The position numbers were made by a program, and so were the translations under genes. DNA of 64,000 bases, taken from Geodermatophilus sp. TF02-6. Its GTDB lineage: Bacteria; Actinomycetota; Actinomycetes; Mycobacteriales; Geodermatophilaceae. The notes beneath the pieces were generated by a model. It worked only from the letters and a program-made list of their open reading frames with translations. It searched no databases and was not told the origin of the DNA. Numbering within the stretch: the stretch's first letter is position 1; each line of letters starts with the position of its first letter. The DNA is taken from NCBI RefSeq assembly GCF_003319115.1, contig NZ_QOHF01000013.1, positions 62,001 to 126,000 on the forward strand, written 5' to 3'. Positions 50,166 through 58,456 of this stretch are shown here, one piece after another.

Positions 50166-50842
50166 ACCGAGTGCTGGTCGTGGAGGACGAGGAGTCCTTC
50201 TCCGACGCGCTGTCCTACATGCTGCGCAGGGAGGGCTTCGACCCCGTCGTCGCGGCCAGCGGCCCGGAGGCGCTGGACGAGTTCGACCGCGGTGGCGCCG
50301 ACATCGTCCTGCTCGACCTCATGCTGCCCGGGCTGCCCGGGACCGAGGTGTGCCGCGCCCTGCGCGCCCGCAGCGCGGTGCCGATCATCATGCTCACGGC
50401 CAAGGACGCCGAGATCGACAAGGTCGTCGGGCTCGAGCTGGGCGCCGACGACTACGTCACCAAGCCGTACTCGGCCCGCGAGCTGGTCGCCCGGATCCGG
50501 GCCGTGCTGCGCCGCCGCGGGCACACCGAGGCGCCGGCCGGGTCGGTGCTGGCGGCCGGCCGGGTCCGCATGGACGTCGACCGGCACGTGGTCTCCGTCG
50601 ACGGCGAGCCCGTCGCCCTGCCGCTCAAGGAGTTCGACCTGCTCGAACTGCTGCTGCGCAATGCCGGCCGGGTGCTCACCCGCGGGCAGCTCATCGACCG
50701 GGTGTGGGGCGCGGACTACGTGGGTGACACCAAGACCCTCGACGTCCACGTCAAGCGGCTGCGGGCCAAGATCGAGCCCGACCCGGCCAACCCCGAGCAC
50801 CTGGTGACGGTGCGCGGCCTCGGCTACAAGTTCGAGGCCTGA
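50162..50842 (+). CDS. regX3: Phosphate response regulator RegX3
   Basis: 226-residue OmpR-family regulator: acidic pair VVEDEE, phosphoacceptor D52 in IVLLDLMLPG, KPYSARELVARI, and winged helix LPLKEFDLLELLLRNAGRVL with KTLDVHVKRLRAKIE and TVRGLGYKFE. Expected to bind PHO boxes such as the one upstream of pstS and possibly the site near 48729. Coupled to senX3 by a GTGA overlap and followed by a short hairpin. Confidence 0.95.
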   Translation: MNRVLVVEDEESFSDALSYMLRREGFDPVVAASGPEALDEFDRGGADIVLLDLMLPGLPGTEVCRALRARSAVPIIMLTAKDAEIDKVVGLELGADDYVTKPYSARELVARIRAVLRRRGHTEAPAGSVLAAGRVRMDVDRHVVSVDGEPVALPLKEFDLLELLLRNAGRVLTRGQLIDRVWGADYVGDTKTLDVHVKRLRAKIEPDPANPEHLVTVRGLGYKFEA

Positions 50843-50857
50843 AGGAGCGAGGCTCCT
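50843..50857 (+). terminator. Short hairpin after regX3
   Basis: AGGAGC-GAG-GCTCCT overlapping the last bases after the stop codon; convergent with the dehydratase gene at 50907. Confidence 0.5.
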
Positions 50858-50906
50858 CCGTGGGCAGCGCGCCGACCGCCGCGGTGCTGGCGGCGGTGAC
50901 ACCGGC

Positions 50907-52577
50907 TCAGCCGCCGAGCGTCGCGCCCCGCCCCAGCGGCGACACCGTCCGCGCGTAGACGTCCAGCCACCCGCACCCGCGGGGAGCCGGCAGCGGGGGC
51001 AGCTCGGCGCGGCGCCGCTCGAGCTCCTCGGCCGGCACCTGCAGCTCCAGGGTGCGCGCGTCGACGTCCACCGAGACCAGGTCGCCGTCGCGGACCAGCC
51101 CGATCGGGCCGCCGACCGCGCCCTCGGGGCTGACCTCCGCGACGACCAGGCCCTTGTTGACCAGGCCGGACATCTGCCCGTCGGTGACGACGACGACCTC
51201 GTCCCCCAGCCCGGCGCCGTCGAGGGCGAAGACGACCGCCGAGGTCAGCGCCATGCCGGGCGAGCCGCGCAGGCCGAGGCCGCTGAGGACGACGACGTCG
51301 CCGGCGCTCACCTCGCCCGCCCGGATGCCGGCCAGACCCTCCTCGCGGGAGGAGTAGACCCTCGCCGGGCCGGTGAACCGGTGCAGCCCGTCGTCGGCCA
51401 CGGTGCGCTTGACGACCCCACCCTCGGGCGCCAGCGAGCCGCGGACGACGGTGATGCCGGGGTGGCGGGCCAGCGGGTCCTCCACCGGCCGGATCACCCG
51501 GGCGTCACCGACCGACGCGCCGCCCAGGACCTCCCCCAGGGTGCGGCCGTCCACGGTGGGCTGGTCGAGGTCGAGCAGCGACCGCAGCTGGTGGAGCAGC
51601 GCCCGGGCCCCGCCGGCGGCCTCGAACTCGTCGATCCGCCGTGCCCCGTTGGGCTTCACGCCGGTGATCAGCGGGACCTGGGGCGCGAGCTGCTCGAACA
51701 GCGCCAGGACATCGACGTCGCAGCCGGCCTCGACCGCGACCGCCTGCAGGTGCTTGACGCAGTTGACCGACCCGCTGATCGCCAGGACGGCGGTCACCGC
51801 GTTGCCGAACGCGCCCGGCGTCATGACCTGCCGCGGGCGCAGGTTCTCGGCGACCAGCTCGACGATCCGGCGCCCCGCCCGCTCGGCGTCGGCGAACATC
51901 TTCGGGCTGTTGGCCAGCACCGGGGTGGTGCCGGACAGTGCCATGCCGAGCGCCTCGGTGGCGATGTGCATGGAGTTCGCCGTCCCCATGCCCGCGCACA
52001 CGCCCGGGCCGCCGACCGCCACGCTGGCCATCTCGGTCAGCTCCTCGACGGTCATGGCACCGGTGGCGACGTGGCCGGCGTAGAGGAAGACGTCCTCGAA
52101 GTCGACGTGCTCGCCTCGGTAGACGCCGCTGGGCTGGTATCCGCAGCCGACGACGATCGTCGGGACGTCCAGCCGGCCGGCGGCCATGAGCTGGCCCGGG
52201 GTGGTCTTGTCGCAGGAGGCCAGGGTGACCATCCCGTCGAGCAGGGCCCCCTCGACGGCGACCTCGATGTCGCTGGCGATGAGGTCGCGGGTGGGCAGGA
52301 TGTACTGCCCGGCCCGGCCGGCGCTGGTGATGGCGTCGCTGGAGGCGGCCGTGCGGACCTCGAACGGCACACCCCCGGCCGCGCGGATCGCCTGCTCCAG
52401 GCGGGGCACGATGCCGTCGAGGTGGCTGAAGCAGCTGGCCAGCTTCGAGGAGCTGTTGACGATGGCGATCTTGGGCTTGTCCATGTCCTCGTCGGACAGG
52501 CCGAGCGCGGTCCACTGCGCCCGGCGCATCGCCCAGGGGGTGCTGCCGGGGGTGGAGTTGCTGCGCAGCGTGCTCAC
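50907..52577 (-). CDS. IlvD/Edd-family dehydratase (module A)
   Basis: 556-residue Fe-S dehydratase. The three cysteines expected to hold the cluster are C49 (SKLASCFSHLDG), C122 (ASCDKTTPG) and C194 (GPGVCAGMGTANSM); VVVTDGQMSGL and GSPGMALTS are also present. The family dehydrates dihydroxy or sugar acids to 2-keto acids. Differences from biosynthetic IlvD (for example SSSKLASC in place of the WTEVTPC-type segment) and the context indicate a catabolic substrate. GTG 52577 overlaps the stop of the FAD gene. A paralogue lies at 58453. Confidence 0.85.
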   Translation of the reverse strand: MSTLRSNSTPGSTPWAMRRAQWTALGLSDEDMDKPKIAIVNSSSKLASCFSHLDGIVPRLEQAIRAAGGVPFEVRTAASSDAITSAGRAGQYILPTRDLIASDIEVAVEGALLDGMVTLASCDKTTPGQLMAAGRLDVPTIVVGCGYQPSGVYRGEHVDFEDVFLYAGHVATGAMTVEELTEMASVAVGGPGVCAGMGTANSMHIATEALGMALSGTTPVLANSPKMFADAERAGRRIVELVAENLRPRQVMTPGAFGNAVTAVLAISGSVNCVKHLQAVAVEAGCDVDVLALFEQLAPQVPLITGVKPNGARRIDEFEAAGGARALLHQLRSLLDLDQPTVDGRTLGEVLGGASVGDARVIRPVEDPLARHPGITVVRGSLAPEGGVVKRTVADDGLHRFTGPARVYSSREEGLAGIRAGEVSAGDVVVLSGLGLRGSPGMALTSAVVFALDGAGLGDEVVVVTDGQMSGLVNKGLVVAEVSPEGAVGGPIGLVRDGDLVSVDVDARTLELQVPAEELERRRAELPPLPAPRGCGWLDVYARTVSPLGRGATLGG

Positions 52578-53929
52578 CGCTCCTCCTCGCGACCCAGGAA
52601 CACCCCGCCCTGCTCCAGCCGGCGCTGCAGCTCGGTGACCGGCACGTCCCCGACGGCCAGGTCGCCGGCGATGGCGAGGTCCGCGGCCTGGCCCACGGCT
52701 TCGCCCATCGCGAAGCAGGGGCCGGTGACCCGGGCCGAGGACTGGCCGCCCTGCGTCATGGAGGCGCAGCGCCCGGCGACGAACAGGTTGTCCACCCGCT
52801 GCGGCACCAGCATGCCGTAGGGCAGCTGGTTGTAGCCGCGCGGCCGGCGCTGCCAGCGGAACTCCACGGTGCCGGCGACGTGGGCCTCGACCGGCCAGCC
52901 GTTGACGCCGATCGCGTCGTCGAAGTCCGCGCAGTCGAGGACGTCGTCCTCGGTGAGCCGGTACTCGCCGTGCACCCGGCGGGTCTCGCGGATGCCGACC
53001 TGCGGGGCGATGTCGACGATGTAGGAGTCCCCGAAGCCCGGCGTCCGGTGCTTGATGAAGTCGAAGGCGTCGAAGGCCTGTCGGCGGCCCTGCAGCTCCC
53101 CGTGGGTGAGCTGGTCGACGTCGGTGCCGTCGACCGCGCTGCCGTCGGGGTTCGACAGCTGGGTGAGGTTGGCCCGCCACTCCAGCGGGTTGCGCTGCGG
53201 GCGCACGATCGGCTTCTTGCGGGGGAAGGTGTGCGTACCGGCCGCCTCGGCCTCGGTCATCAGCCGCTCGACCGTCCGCCACGGCGCGGGCCCGGCGGCG
53301 GCGACGTCCACCCCGTTGATCCGGAACATCAGCGACGGGTACAGCAGGTGCGGCGCCTTCTCGAACGGCACCCCGGCCCAGGCGGCGACGTCGGCGTCCC
53401 CCGAGGCGTCGACGAAGACCCGGCCGCGGACGGCGGCGCGGCCGGACTTGGACTCGATGAGGACCGCCTCGATCGTGGCCCTGTCGTCGGTCGCGCTGTC
53501 GGCCATGACGACGCCGACGGCGACCGCGTGGAACAGCAGCCGGGCGCCGGAGGCGGTGACCAGCTCGTCGGCGGCCAGCTTGTAGCAGGAGATGTCGAAG
53601 GCCTGGGCGAGGATGCCGTCGTTGATGGTCAGGTGCGGCTCGTTGAGCCCGTCGAGCTTGGCCAGCCGCTCGAGCAGCTCGTCGGCCAGGCCGTGGATCA
53701 CCTGGCGGTGCTCGCCGTGCACCTTGGCGTGCAGCCCGCAGAAGGTGGACAGCCCGCCCATCGTGCCGGCGCCGCCGAGGAAGCCGTAGCGCTCGAGCAG
53801 GATCGTCGAGCGGCCGGCGCGCGCGGCGGCGGCCGCGGCCGTGATCCCGGCCGGGCCGCCGCCGATGACGACGACGTCGAACTCTCCGTGGACCGGGGTG
53901 TCCCGGGCGGGCTCGTGCACGGTGCTCAT
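52574..53929 (-). CDS. FAD-dependent oxidoreductase (module A)
   Basis: 451-residue flavoprotein of the FAD_oxidored type. N-terminal dinucleotide-binding VVVIGGGPAGITAAAAAARAG (glycines at 23-28), LLERYGFLGGAGTMGGLSTF, internal GRVFVDASGDADVAAWAG and C-terminal LFVAGRCASMTQGGQSSARV. No signal peptide. Clearly paralogous to the protein at 60168 (both contain FCGLHA-x-VHGEHRQVIHG and NPLEWRAN). Predicted to oxidise an intermediate linked to the dehydratase; substrate unknown. Confidence 0.85.
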   Translation of the reverse strand: MSTVHEPARDTPVHGEFDVVVIGGGPAGITAAAAAARAGRSTILLERYGFLGGAGTMGGLSTFCGLHAKVHGEHRQVIHGLADELLERLAKLDGLNEPHLTINDGILAQAFDISCYKLAADELVTASGARLLFHAVAVGVVMADSATDDRATIEAVLIESKSGRAAVRGRVFVDASGDADVAAWAGVPFEKAPHLLYPSLMFRINGVDVAAAGPAPWRTVERLMTEAEAAGTHTFPRKKPIVRPQRNPLEWRANLTQLSNPDGSAVDGTDVDQLTHGELQGRRQAFDAFDFIKHRTPGFGDSYIVDIAPQVGIRETRRVHGEYRLTEDDVLDCADFDDAIGVNGWPVEAHVAGTVEFRWQRRPRGYNQLPYGMLVPQRVDNLFVAGRCASMTQGGQSSARVTGPCFAMGEAVGQAADLAIAGDLAVGDVPVTELQRRLEQGGVFLGREEER

Positions 53930-53987
53930 GCCGGGGTCCCCGCGGCGTCGTGGAGCGGAGCGACGTCGGGGGTGGCGTGGGGTCGGC

Positions 53988-55160
53988 TCATCGGGTGCTC
54001 CCCTGGGTCGGCGCGTCCTCGACGCGGGCGATGGCCGGGGCGCCACCCCGGGGGCCGAAGGTCTCGGCGACGGCGGAGACGCCGGCGTTGTGGGCGCCGG
54101 CGACGGTGACGAGGAGGGCCTCGGGCGAGTTGAGCACCGAGACGACGTCGCGCCCCTCCTCCGCGGCGGTGTCCGGCACCGCGTCGGGGTGGCCGGCCGG
54201 CACCCGCCAGCGGGTCTCCCGCGAGACGAGGTCCTTGCCGACCCGGGCCAGCTGCTCGCGGGTGTTCACGGCGTGCTCGTGCACGAACCGCCGGACGTCG
54301 GTGCGCGACCAGCCGGCGCGGGCGAACACGTGCGCGTGCTCGGGCCCCAGGACCAGGCAGCCGCTGATCGTCTCGTGCACCAGCGCACCGGTGCGGGCCA
54401 GCGTGCCGGCGAGGTCGCGGCCGAGCTGCTCGGGGTCGGTGGTGTGCCGCGCCTCGAGGTGGACCACCGAGCGGATCAGCATCGCGGTCACCGTGCTCTC
54501 ACCGGCGGCGAAGCCGTGGTCGGTGGGGAACGGCGCCCAGGGGCTGTCCTCCTCGTTCTCGGCGATGCAGCAGGTGTACTTGGCCGGCGTCCCCTGGGTG
54601 GCCTGGTCCAGCTGGTGCGGGTGCAGGCCGAAGGCGTTGATGGCGGTGAGCCGGATGGCGCGGCCGATGCTGGCGTTGGCCCGGACGCCGGAGCCGAACA
54701 CGTTGCCGCGGCCGTTGAGCCCGATCCGCTGCCGCACCGGCCCGTTGACCAACAGCAGCGGCGCGGTTCCCGTCGTGCTCTGCCAGATCCCCCGGCCGGC
54801 GTAGCCCTCCAGGGTCAGCGCGTCCCAGGCGGCCAGCACCACCGGGAAGTACTCGGGCAGGCAGCCGGCCATCGCGGCGTTGACGGCCGCGGCGCGGACC
54901 GTGCAGACCCGGTCGAGGTGCGGCATGCGCAAGACGACGTCCCCCGGCGCCCGCGAGGTCCGGGCGAGGAACTCGGCGAGGTAGGACTCGGTCACGGGCA
55001 CGACCGGCAGGCCGTCGGTCCAGCCCTGCTGGGCGTAGTACTCCACGACCCGACGGAGGGCCGCCATGTCCACCATCGGCCGGCCAGCGGCGTCGGTGGG
55101 CACTCCGGGCGTGCCGTCGACCGGCGCCGCGCCGTCCCTCGCGTCGAGCTGACCGCCCAC
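53988..55160 (-). CDS. Uncharacterised TDGLP-type protein
   Basis: 390-residue soluble protein. It carries WTDGLPVVPVTESYLAEFL (TDGLPVVP at 48-55), VNAAMAGCLPEYFPVVLAA, APLLLVNGPVRQRIGLNG, NVFGSGVRANASIGRAIRL and YTCCIAENEEDSPWAPF. From memory this layout is shared by hypothetical proteins sometimes annotated near UGSC-family (seleno)proteins; no reaction is known to me. There is no in-frame TGA within the gene. GTG 55160 follows AGGAGG; the ATG at 55232 would add 24 residues. First gene of the minus-strand module A. Confidence 0.65.
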   Translation of the reverse strand: MGGQLDARDGAAPVDGTPGVPTDAAGRPMVDMAALRRVVEYYAQQGWTDGLPVVPVTESYLAEFLARTSRAPGDVVLRMPHLDRVCTVRAAAVNAAMAGCLPEYFPVVLAAWDALTLEGYAGRGIWQSTTGTAPLLLVNGPVRQRIGLNGRGNVFGSGVRANASIGRAIRLTAINAFGLHPHQLDQATQGTPAKYTCCIAENEEDSPWAPFPTDHGFAAGESTVTAMLIRSVVHLEARHTTDPEQLGRDLAGTLARTGALVHETISGCLVLGPEHAHVFARAGWSRTDVRRFVHEHAVNTREQLARVGKDLVSRETRWRVPAGHPDAVPDTAAEEGRDVVSVLNSPEALLVTVAGAHNAGVSAVAETFGPRGGAPAIARVEDAPTQGSTR

Positions 55161-55198
55161 GCTTCCTCCTGCCGGCGTGCGACCCCATCGTCGGTGAT

Positions 55199-55234
55199 GT
55201 GCGACATCCGCACGGTTGCACTCTGTGCGCACAG
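55199..55234. promoter_or_regulatory. Two palindromes, candidate regulator operators
   Basis: GTGCG-ACATC-CGCAC (55199-55213) and the perfect CTGTGCGCACAG (55223-55234), centred 22-23 bp apart, about two helical turns. Their place in the divergent promoter region suggests binding of the IclR regulator encoded at 63310 or another dimeric factor. Confidence 0.55.
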
Positions 55235-55334
55235 GACGGTACCCGGCGGTGGGGGCCGGGTCGAGGCCCTCGGGCCGAGGGTCACGATCCGGTCACGCTC
55301 CGCCGAGCGCCCGCCGCCGATCCGGAACCCGGCG

Positions 55335-55364
55335 TTGACACCCCTGTGACCGTCATCATAAGTT
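55335..55364 (+). promoter_or_regulatory. Promoter of the ABC-dehydratase operon
   Basis: TTGACA (55335-55340) and ATAAGT (55358-55363) with a 17-bp spacer, in an unusually AT-rich patch. Drives the plus-strand operon starting at 55529, leaving a leader of about 155 bases. Confidence 0.6.
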
Positions 55365-55528
55365 CGCAAAGAGCACGGGTGATCGCATGCCGCACAAGCC
55401 CGGTGCCGCCGGCCAGCTCGCCGGTGCACCGGGCCCACCGCCCGACCGGTGCCGCACCGCCGGAGGTGGCCGGAGCCGGACGCCTCCACCACGACCCCGC
55501 CGGCCCGTCCGAGTCCGAGGAGGACCCG

Positions 55529-56629
55529 ATGACCTGCACCCCCACCCGTCCGTCCGGTGCAGCACCACGTCGCCGCCCGCGCTGGCGGGCCGCGCTCGCG
55601 GCGGCCAGCGCGGCGACCCTGCTGGCCGCCTGCGGCGGCGGGGACGACGCGGCCGGCAGCAGCAGCAGCGGGGGCAGCGAGGGTGGCGGCGGCGCGCTGC
55701 AGGACGTGACCTTCCTCAACATCCTCCCGCTGGAGAGCCTCACCTTCACCCCGGAGCTGGTGGCCAAGTCCTGCGGCTACTTCGAGGACCACGGCCTGAA
55801 CGTGACCTTCGAGACCACCCAGGGGTCGGCCCCCGCGATCCAGACCGTGCTCGCCGGTGGTGCGCTGATCACCCGCGTCGGCGACATGGAGACGATGCTG
55901 GCCGCCGGTGAGCGGGACGCGCCGCTGGTCAACGTCGGCCAGATCAACAAGACGGGCACCATCCGCTTCGTCTCGGCGAAGTCCGACCCGCTGCAGTCGC
56001 CGCAGGACATCGAGGGCCGGCTGATGGGCACCCCGTCGGAGGGCGGCACCAGCGAGATCATCCTCAAGCTGGTCGCGGCCACCGCCGGCATCGCGCCGGA
56101 CGACGTCCAGACCCAGGTGGTCGGCGTCGCCCCCGGCGTCTTCGACCTGGTGACCTCCGGCCGGATCGGCGGCTACATCGTCTCGCTCGACACCTCGGTC
56201 GCCCTCGCCGCGCAGCAGCCGGACGCGGTGGTCTACAACCCGTCGGACGCCGTCCGGAGCGGCGGGCAGGTGTACGTGACCAGCCAGGACCAGGCCGACG
56301 ACCCGGACAAGCAGGAGCAGCTGCGCAACTACCTGGCCGCCGTCAAGGAGGCCGTGCAGTTCGTGGCGCAGGACCAGGCCGGCGGCTACGCCGAGACCAA
56401 GAAGTGCCTGGCCGACTACGACATCCCGACCCTCAAGGACGAGGCGGTCGCGAACGCCGCGCTGGACCAGTACGTCGAGTCGTGGACCGCGGCCGGCGAC
56501 GACCAGATCGCCCGCACCGTGCCCGAGCAGTGGCAGGCCGTCTACGACGAGATGTCGGGCTCCGGCTTCGTCCCGAAGGGCCTGGACCCGGCCGAGTGGT
56601 ACACGAACGACTACGCGCCGGGGTCCTGA
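55529..56629 (+). CDS. ABC transporter substrate-binding lipoprotein (NMT1/SsuA-like)
   Basis: 366 residues. Signal peptide with a twin basic region and lipobox (LLAACGGG), then a Ser/Gly linker and an NMT1-type binding domain: FLNILPLESLTFTPELVAKS, QGSAPAIQTVLAGGALITRVG, PSEGGTSEIILKLVAATAGI. Such receptors bind sulfonates, pyrimidine precursors or aromatic and small organic acids. ATG 55529 follows GAGGAGG. First gene of an operon with ATPase, permease and four catabolic enzymes. Confidence 0.87.
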   Translation: MTCTPTRPSGAAPRRRPRWRAALAAASAATLLAACGGGDDAAGSSSSGGSEGGGGALQDVTFLNILPLESLTFTPELVAKSCGYFEDHGLNVTFETTQGSAPAIQTVLAGGALITRVGDMETMLAAGERDAPLVNVGQINKTGTIRFVSAKSDPLQSPQDIEGRLMGTPSEGGTSEIILKLVAATAGIAPDDVQTQVVGVAPGVFDLVTSGRIGGYIVSLDTSVALAAQQPDAVVYNPSDAVRSGGQVYVTSQDQADDPDKQEQLRNYLAAVKEAVQFVAQDQAGGYAETKKCLADYDIPTLKDEAVANAALDQYVESWTAAGDDQIARTVPEQWQAVYDEMSGSGFVPKGLDPAEWYTNDYAPGS

Positions 56630-56742
56630 TGACGCGCCCCCCGGCCGGTGCCGGACCCGGATCACCCACCCACGTCGGTGCCACCCCCTCCGGGGTGCCG
56701 GCAGCAGAGAACGGACGTCCCGCGGACCACGGGGAGGACGGC

Positions 56743-57582
56743 ATGACCATCTCGGAACCGGACGTCGCCGTGCGACCGGGCGCCGTGCCCGCAACGGAGG
56801 GCCGCCCGGCCCAGCTGGAGGTCACGGGCGTCGACAAGGTCTACCAGGCCCGCCGCGGCGAGGTGCACGCGCTCTCCAACGTGGACCTCTCCATCGGCAG
56901 GGGCGAGTTCATCTCCCTGGTCGGGCGGTCCGGGTGCGGGAAGACCACGCTGCTGCGCATCCTCGCCGGCCTGCTCGCGCCCAGCTCCGGCACGGTCACC
57001 GCCGACGGGGAGAGCACCTGGCGCGGCGGCAAGCGCAACGACGAGGCGTTCGCGCAGTTCGGCCTGGTCTTCCAGGACGCCAACCTGTTCCCCTGGTACA
57101 CGATCGCCGACAACATCGCGCTGCCCCTGAAGCTGCGCGGGGTCGCCAGGCGGGCCCGCCGGGCGCGCGCCGCGGAGCTGTGCGAGCTGGTCGGCCTGCC
57201 CGGGTTCGAGAACGCCTACCCGCGGGAGCTGTCCGGCGGCATGCGGCAGCGCGCGGCGATCGCCCGGGCGCTGAGCTACGACCCGAAGATCCTGCTCATG
57301 GACGAGCCGTTCGGGGCCCTGGACGCGCTGACCCGCGACCGGATGAACCTGGAACTGCAGACGATCCACGCGCAGGCCGGCGCGACCGTCGTCTTCGTGA
57401 CCCACTCGATCAACGAGGCGGTCTTCCTGGCCGACCGGGTCGTGCTGCTCACCCCGCGGCCGGGGCGGATCCGCTCGATCACCCCGGTGCCCGTCGCCCG
57501 CCCGCGCTCGCTGGAGACCGAGACCACCACCGAGTTCCAGACCGTCGTCCGCCGGCTCCGCCACGAACTGGACGAGGAGTGA
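56743..57582 (+). CDS. ABC transporter ATP-binding protein (SsuB/TauB type)
   Basis: 279-residue ATPase with Walker A GRSGCGKTT, Q-loop VFQDANLFPWYTIADNI, signature LSGGMRQRAAIARAL, Walker B ILLMDEPFGALDAL and H-loop THSINEA. Typical of nitrate/sulfonate/taurine importers. The ATG at 56743 with GGGGAGG five bases upstream is preferred over the in-frame ATG at 56629, which would add a 38-residue Pro/Gly-rich head overlapping the previous stop. Confidence 0.9.
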   Translation: MTISEPDVAVRPGAVPATEGRPAQLEVTGVDKVYQARRGEVHALSNVDLSIGRGEFISLVGRSGCGKTTLLRILAGLLAPSSGTVTADGESTWRGGKRNDEAFAQFGLVFQDANLFPWYTIADNIALPLKLRGVARRARRARAAELCELVGLPGFENAYPRELSGGMRQRAAIARALSYDPKILLMDEPFGALDALTRDRMNLELQTIHAQAGATVVFVTHSINEAVFLADRVVLLTPRPGRIRSITPVPVARPRSLETETTTEFQTVVRRLRHELDEE

Positions 57583-57589
57583 CCCGCCC

Positions 57590-58456
57590 ATGACCACGCT
57601 CGACCGCCGCACCGGGACCACCCCGCCGGCCGGGGGCAGCACGCCGGCCCGCCGGGAGAAGGCCCCCGGCGAGCGGGACGGCCTGATGAGGGCCCTGCCG
57701 CTGATCTCCACGCCGGTCCTGCTCCTGCTGCTCATCGGCGGCTGGCAGTTCACCGTCTCGGTCATCGGCGTCTCGCAGTTCATCCTGCCCGCGCCGCTGG
57801 ACGTCTGGCGCTCCCTGGTCGACCTGCTCACCGGCGGGACCATCTGGCGCGACGTCTGGATCACCCTCTACGAGGTCCTGCTCGGCTTCGTCATCGCCGT
57901 CGTGGTCGGCACGGTGGCCGGCGCCGTCCTCGGCCGGGTGGTCTGGCTGGAGCGGGCCCTGCAACCGGCGCTCGTGGCCCTGCAGGTGATCCCGAAGGTC
58001 GCCTTCATCCCGATCTTCGTCATCTGGTTCGGCTTCGGGACGACGTCCAAGGTCATCATGGCCGCGATCCTGGCCTTCTTCCCGATCATGCTGAACGTGA
58101 TGCTGGGCGTCCGGTCGGTGGACCGCGGGCACCGCGACGTGATGCGCGGCCTGGGCGCCAGCCGCTGGGCTACGTTCCGCGACCTGGAGCTGCCCAGCAC
58201 GCTGCCCTACATCTTCGCCGGCGCCGAGGTGGGCATCGTCTTCGCCGTCATCGGCGCGATCGTCGGCGAGTACCTGGGCGGCAGCGAGGGCCTGGGGCAC
58301 CTGGTGGTCCGCAGCCTCAACGCCCTCGACGCGCCGCAGCTGTTCGCGGTCATCGTGCTGCTGGCGATCATGGGGTCCCTGCTCTACGCGGCGGTGACCC
58401 TGACCAAGCGGCTGCTCATCCCGTGGCACGACTCGGTCTCCGGGGTCAGCCCGTGA
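57590..58456 (+). CDS. ABC transporter permease (SsuC/TauC type)
   Basis: 288-residue permease with about six helices after a 35-residue polar head. The first helix is LISTPVLLLLLIGGW; the PAPLDVWRSLVDLL motif is typical of this class, and the EAA loop is HRDVMRGLGASRWATF. Pairs with the ATPase 7 bp upstream. Its stop overlaps the start of the dehydratase gene (GTGA), tying import to catabolism. Confidence 0.9.
   Translation: MTTLDRRTGTTPPAGGSTPARREKAPGERDGLMRALPLISTPVLLLLLIGGWQFTVSVIGVSQFILPAPLDVWRSLVDLLTGGTIWRDVWITLYEVLLGFVIAVVVGTVAGAVLGRVVWLERALQPALVALQVIPKVAFIPIFVIWFGFGTTSKVIMAAILAFFPIMLNVMLGVRSVDRGHRDVMRGLGASRWATFRDLELPSTLPYIFAGAEVGIVFAVIGAIVGEYLGGSEGLGHLVVRSLNALDAPQLFAVIVLLAIMGSLLYAAVTLTKRLLIPWHDSVSGVSP

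Larger units (their letters stand above)
55161..55528. other. Divergent control region of the two dehydratase modules
   Basis: 368 bp between the minus-strand TDGLP gene and the plus-strand ABC operon. It holds two palindromes (55199-55213 and 55223-55234) and a sigma70-like promoter (55335-55364). From about 55380 to 55528 the plus strand is an untranslated leader or an unrecognised upstream reading frame. No other gene seen. Confidence 0.6.

Noticed and set aside
53988-55160. Selenocysteine-containing protein
   Set aside because: The reading frame has no internal TGA, and no SECIS-like element was evident.
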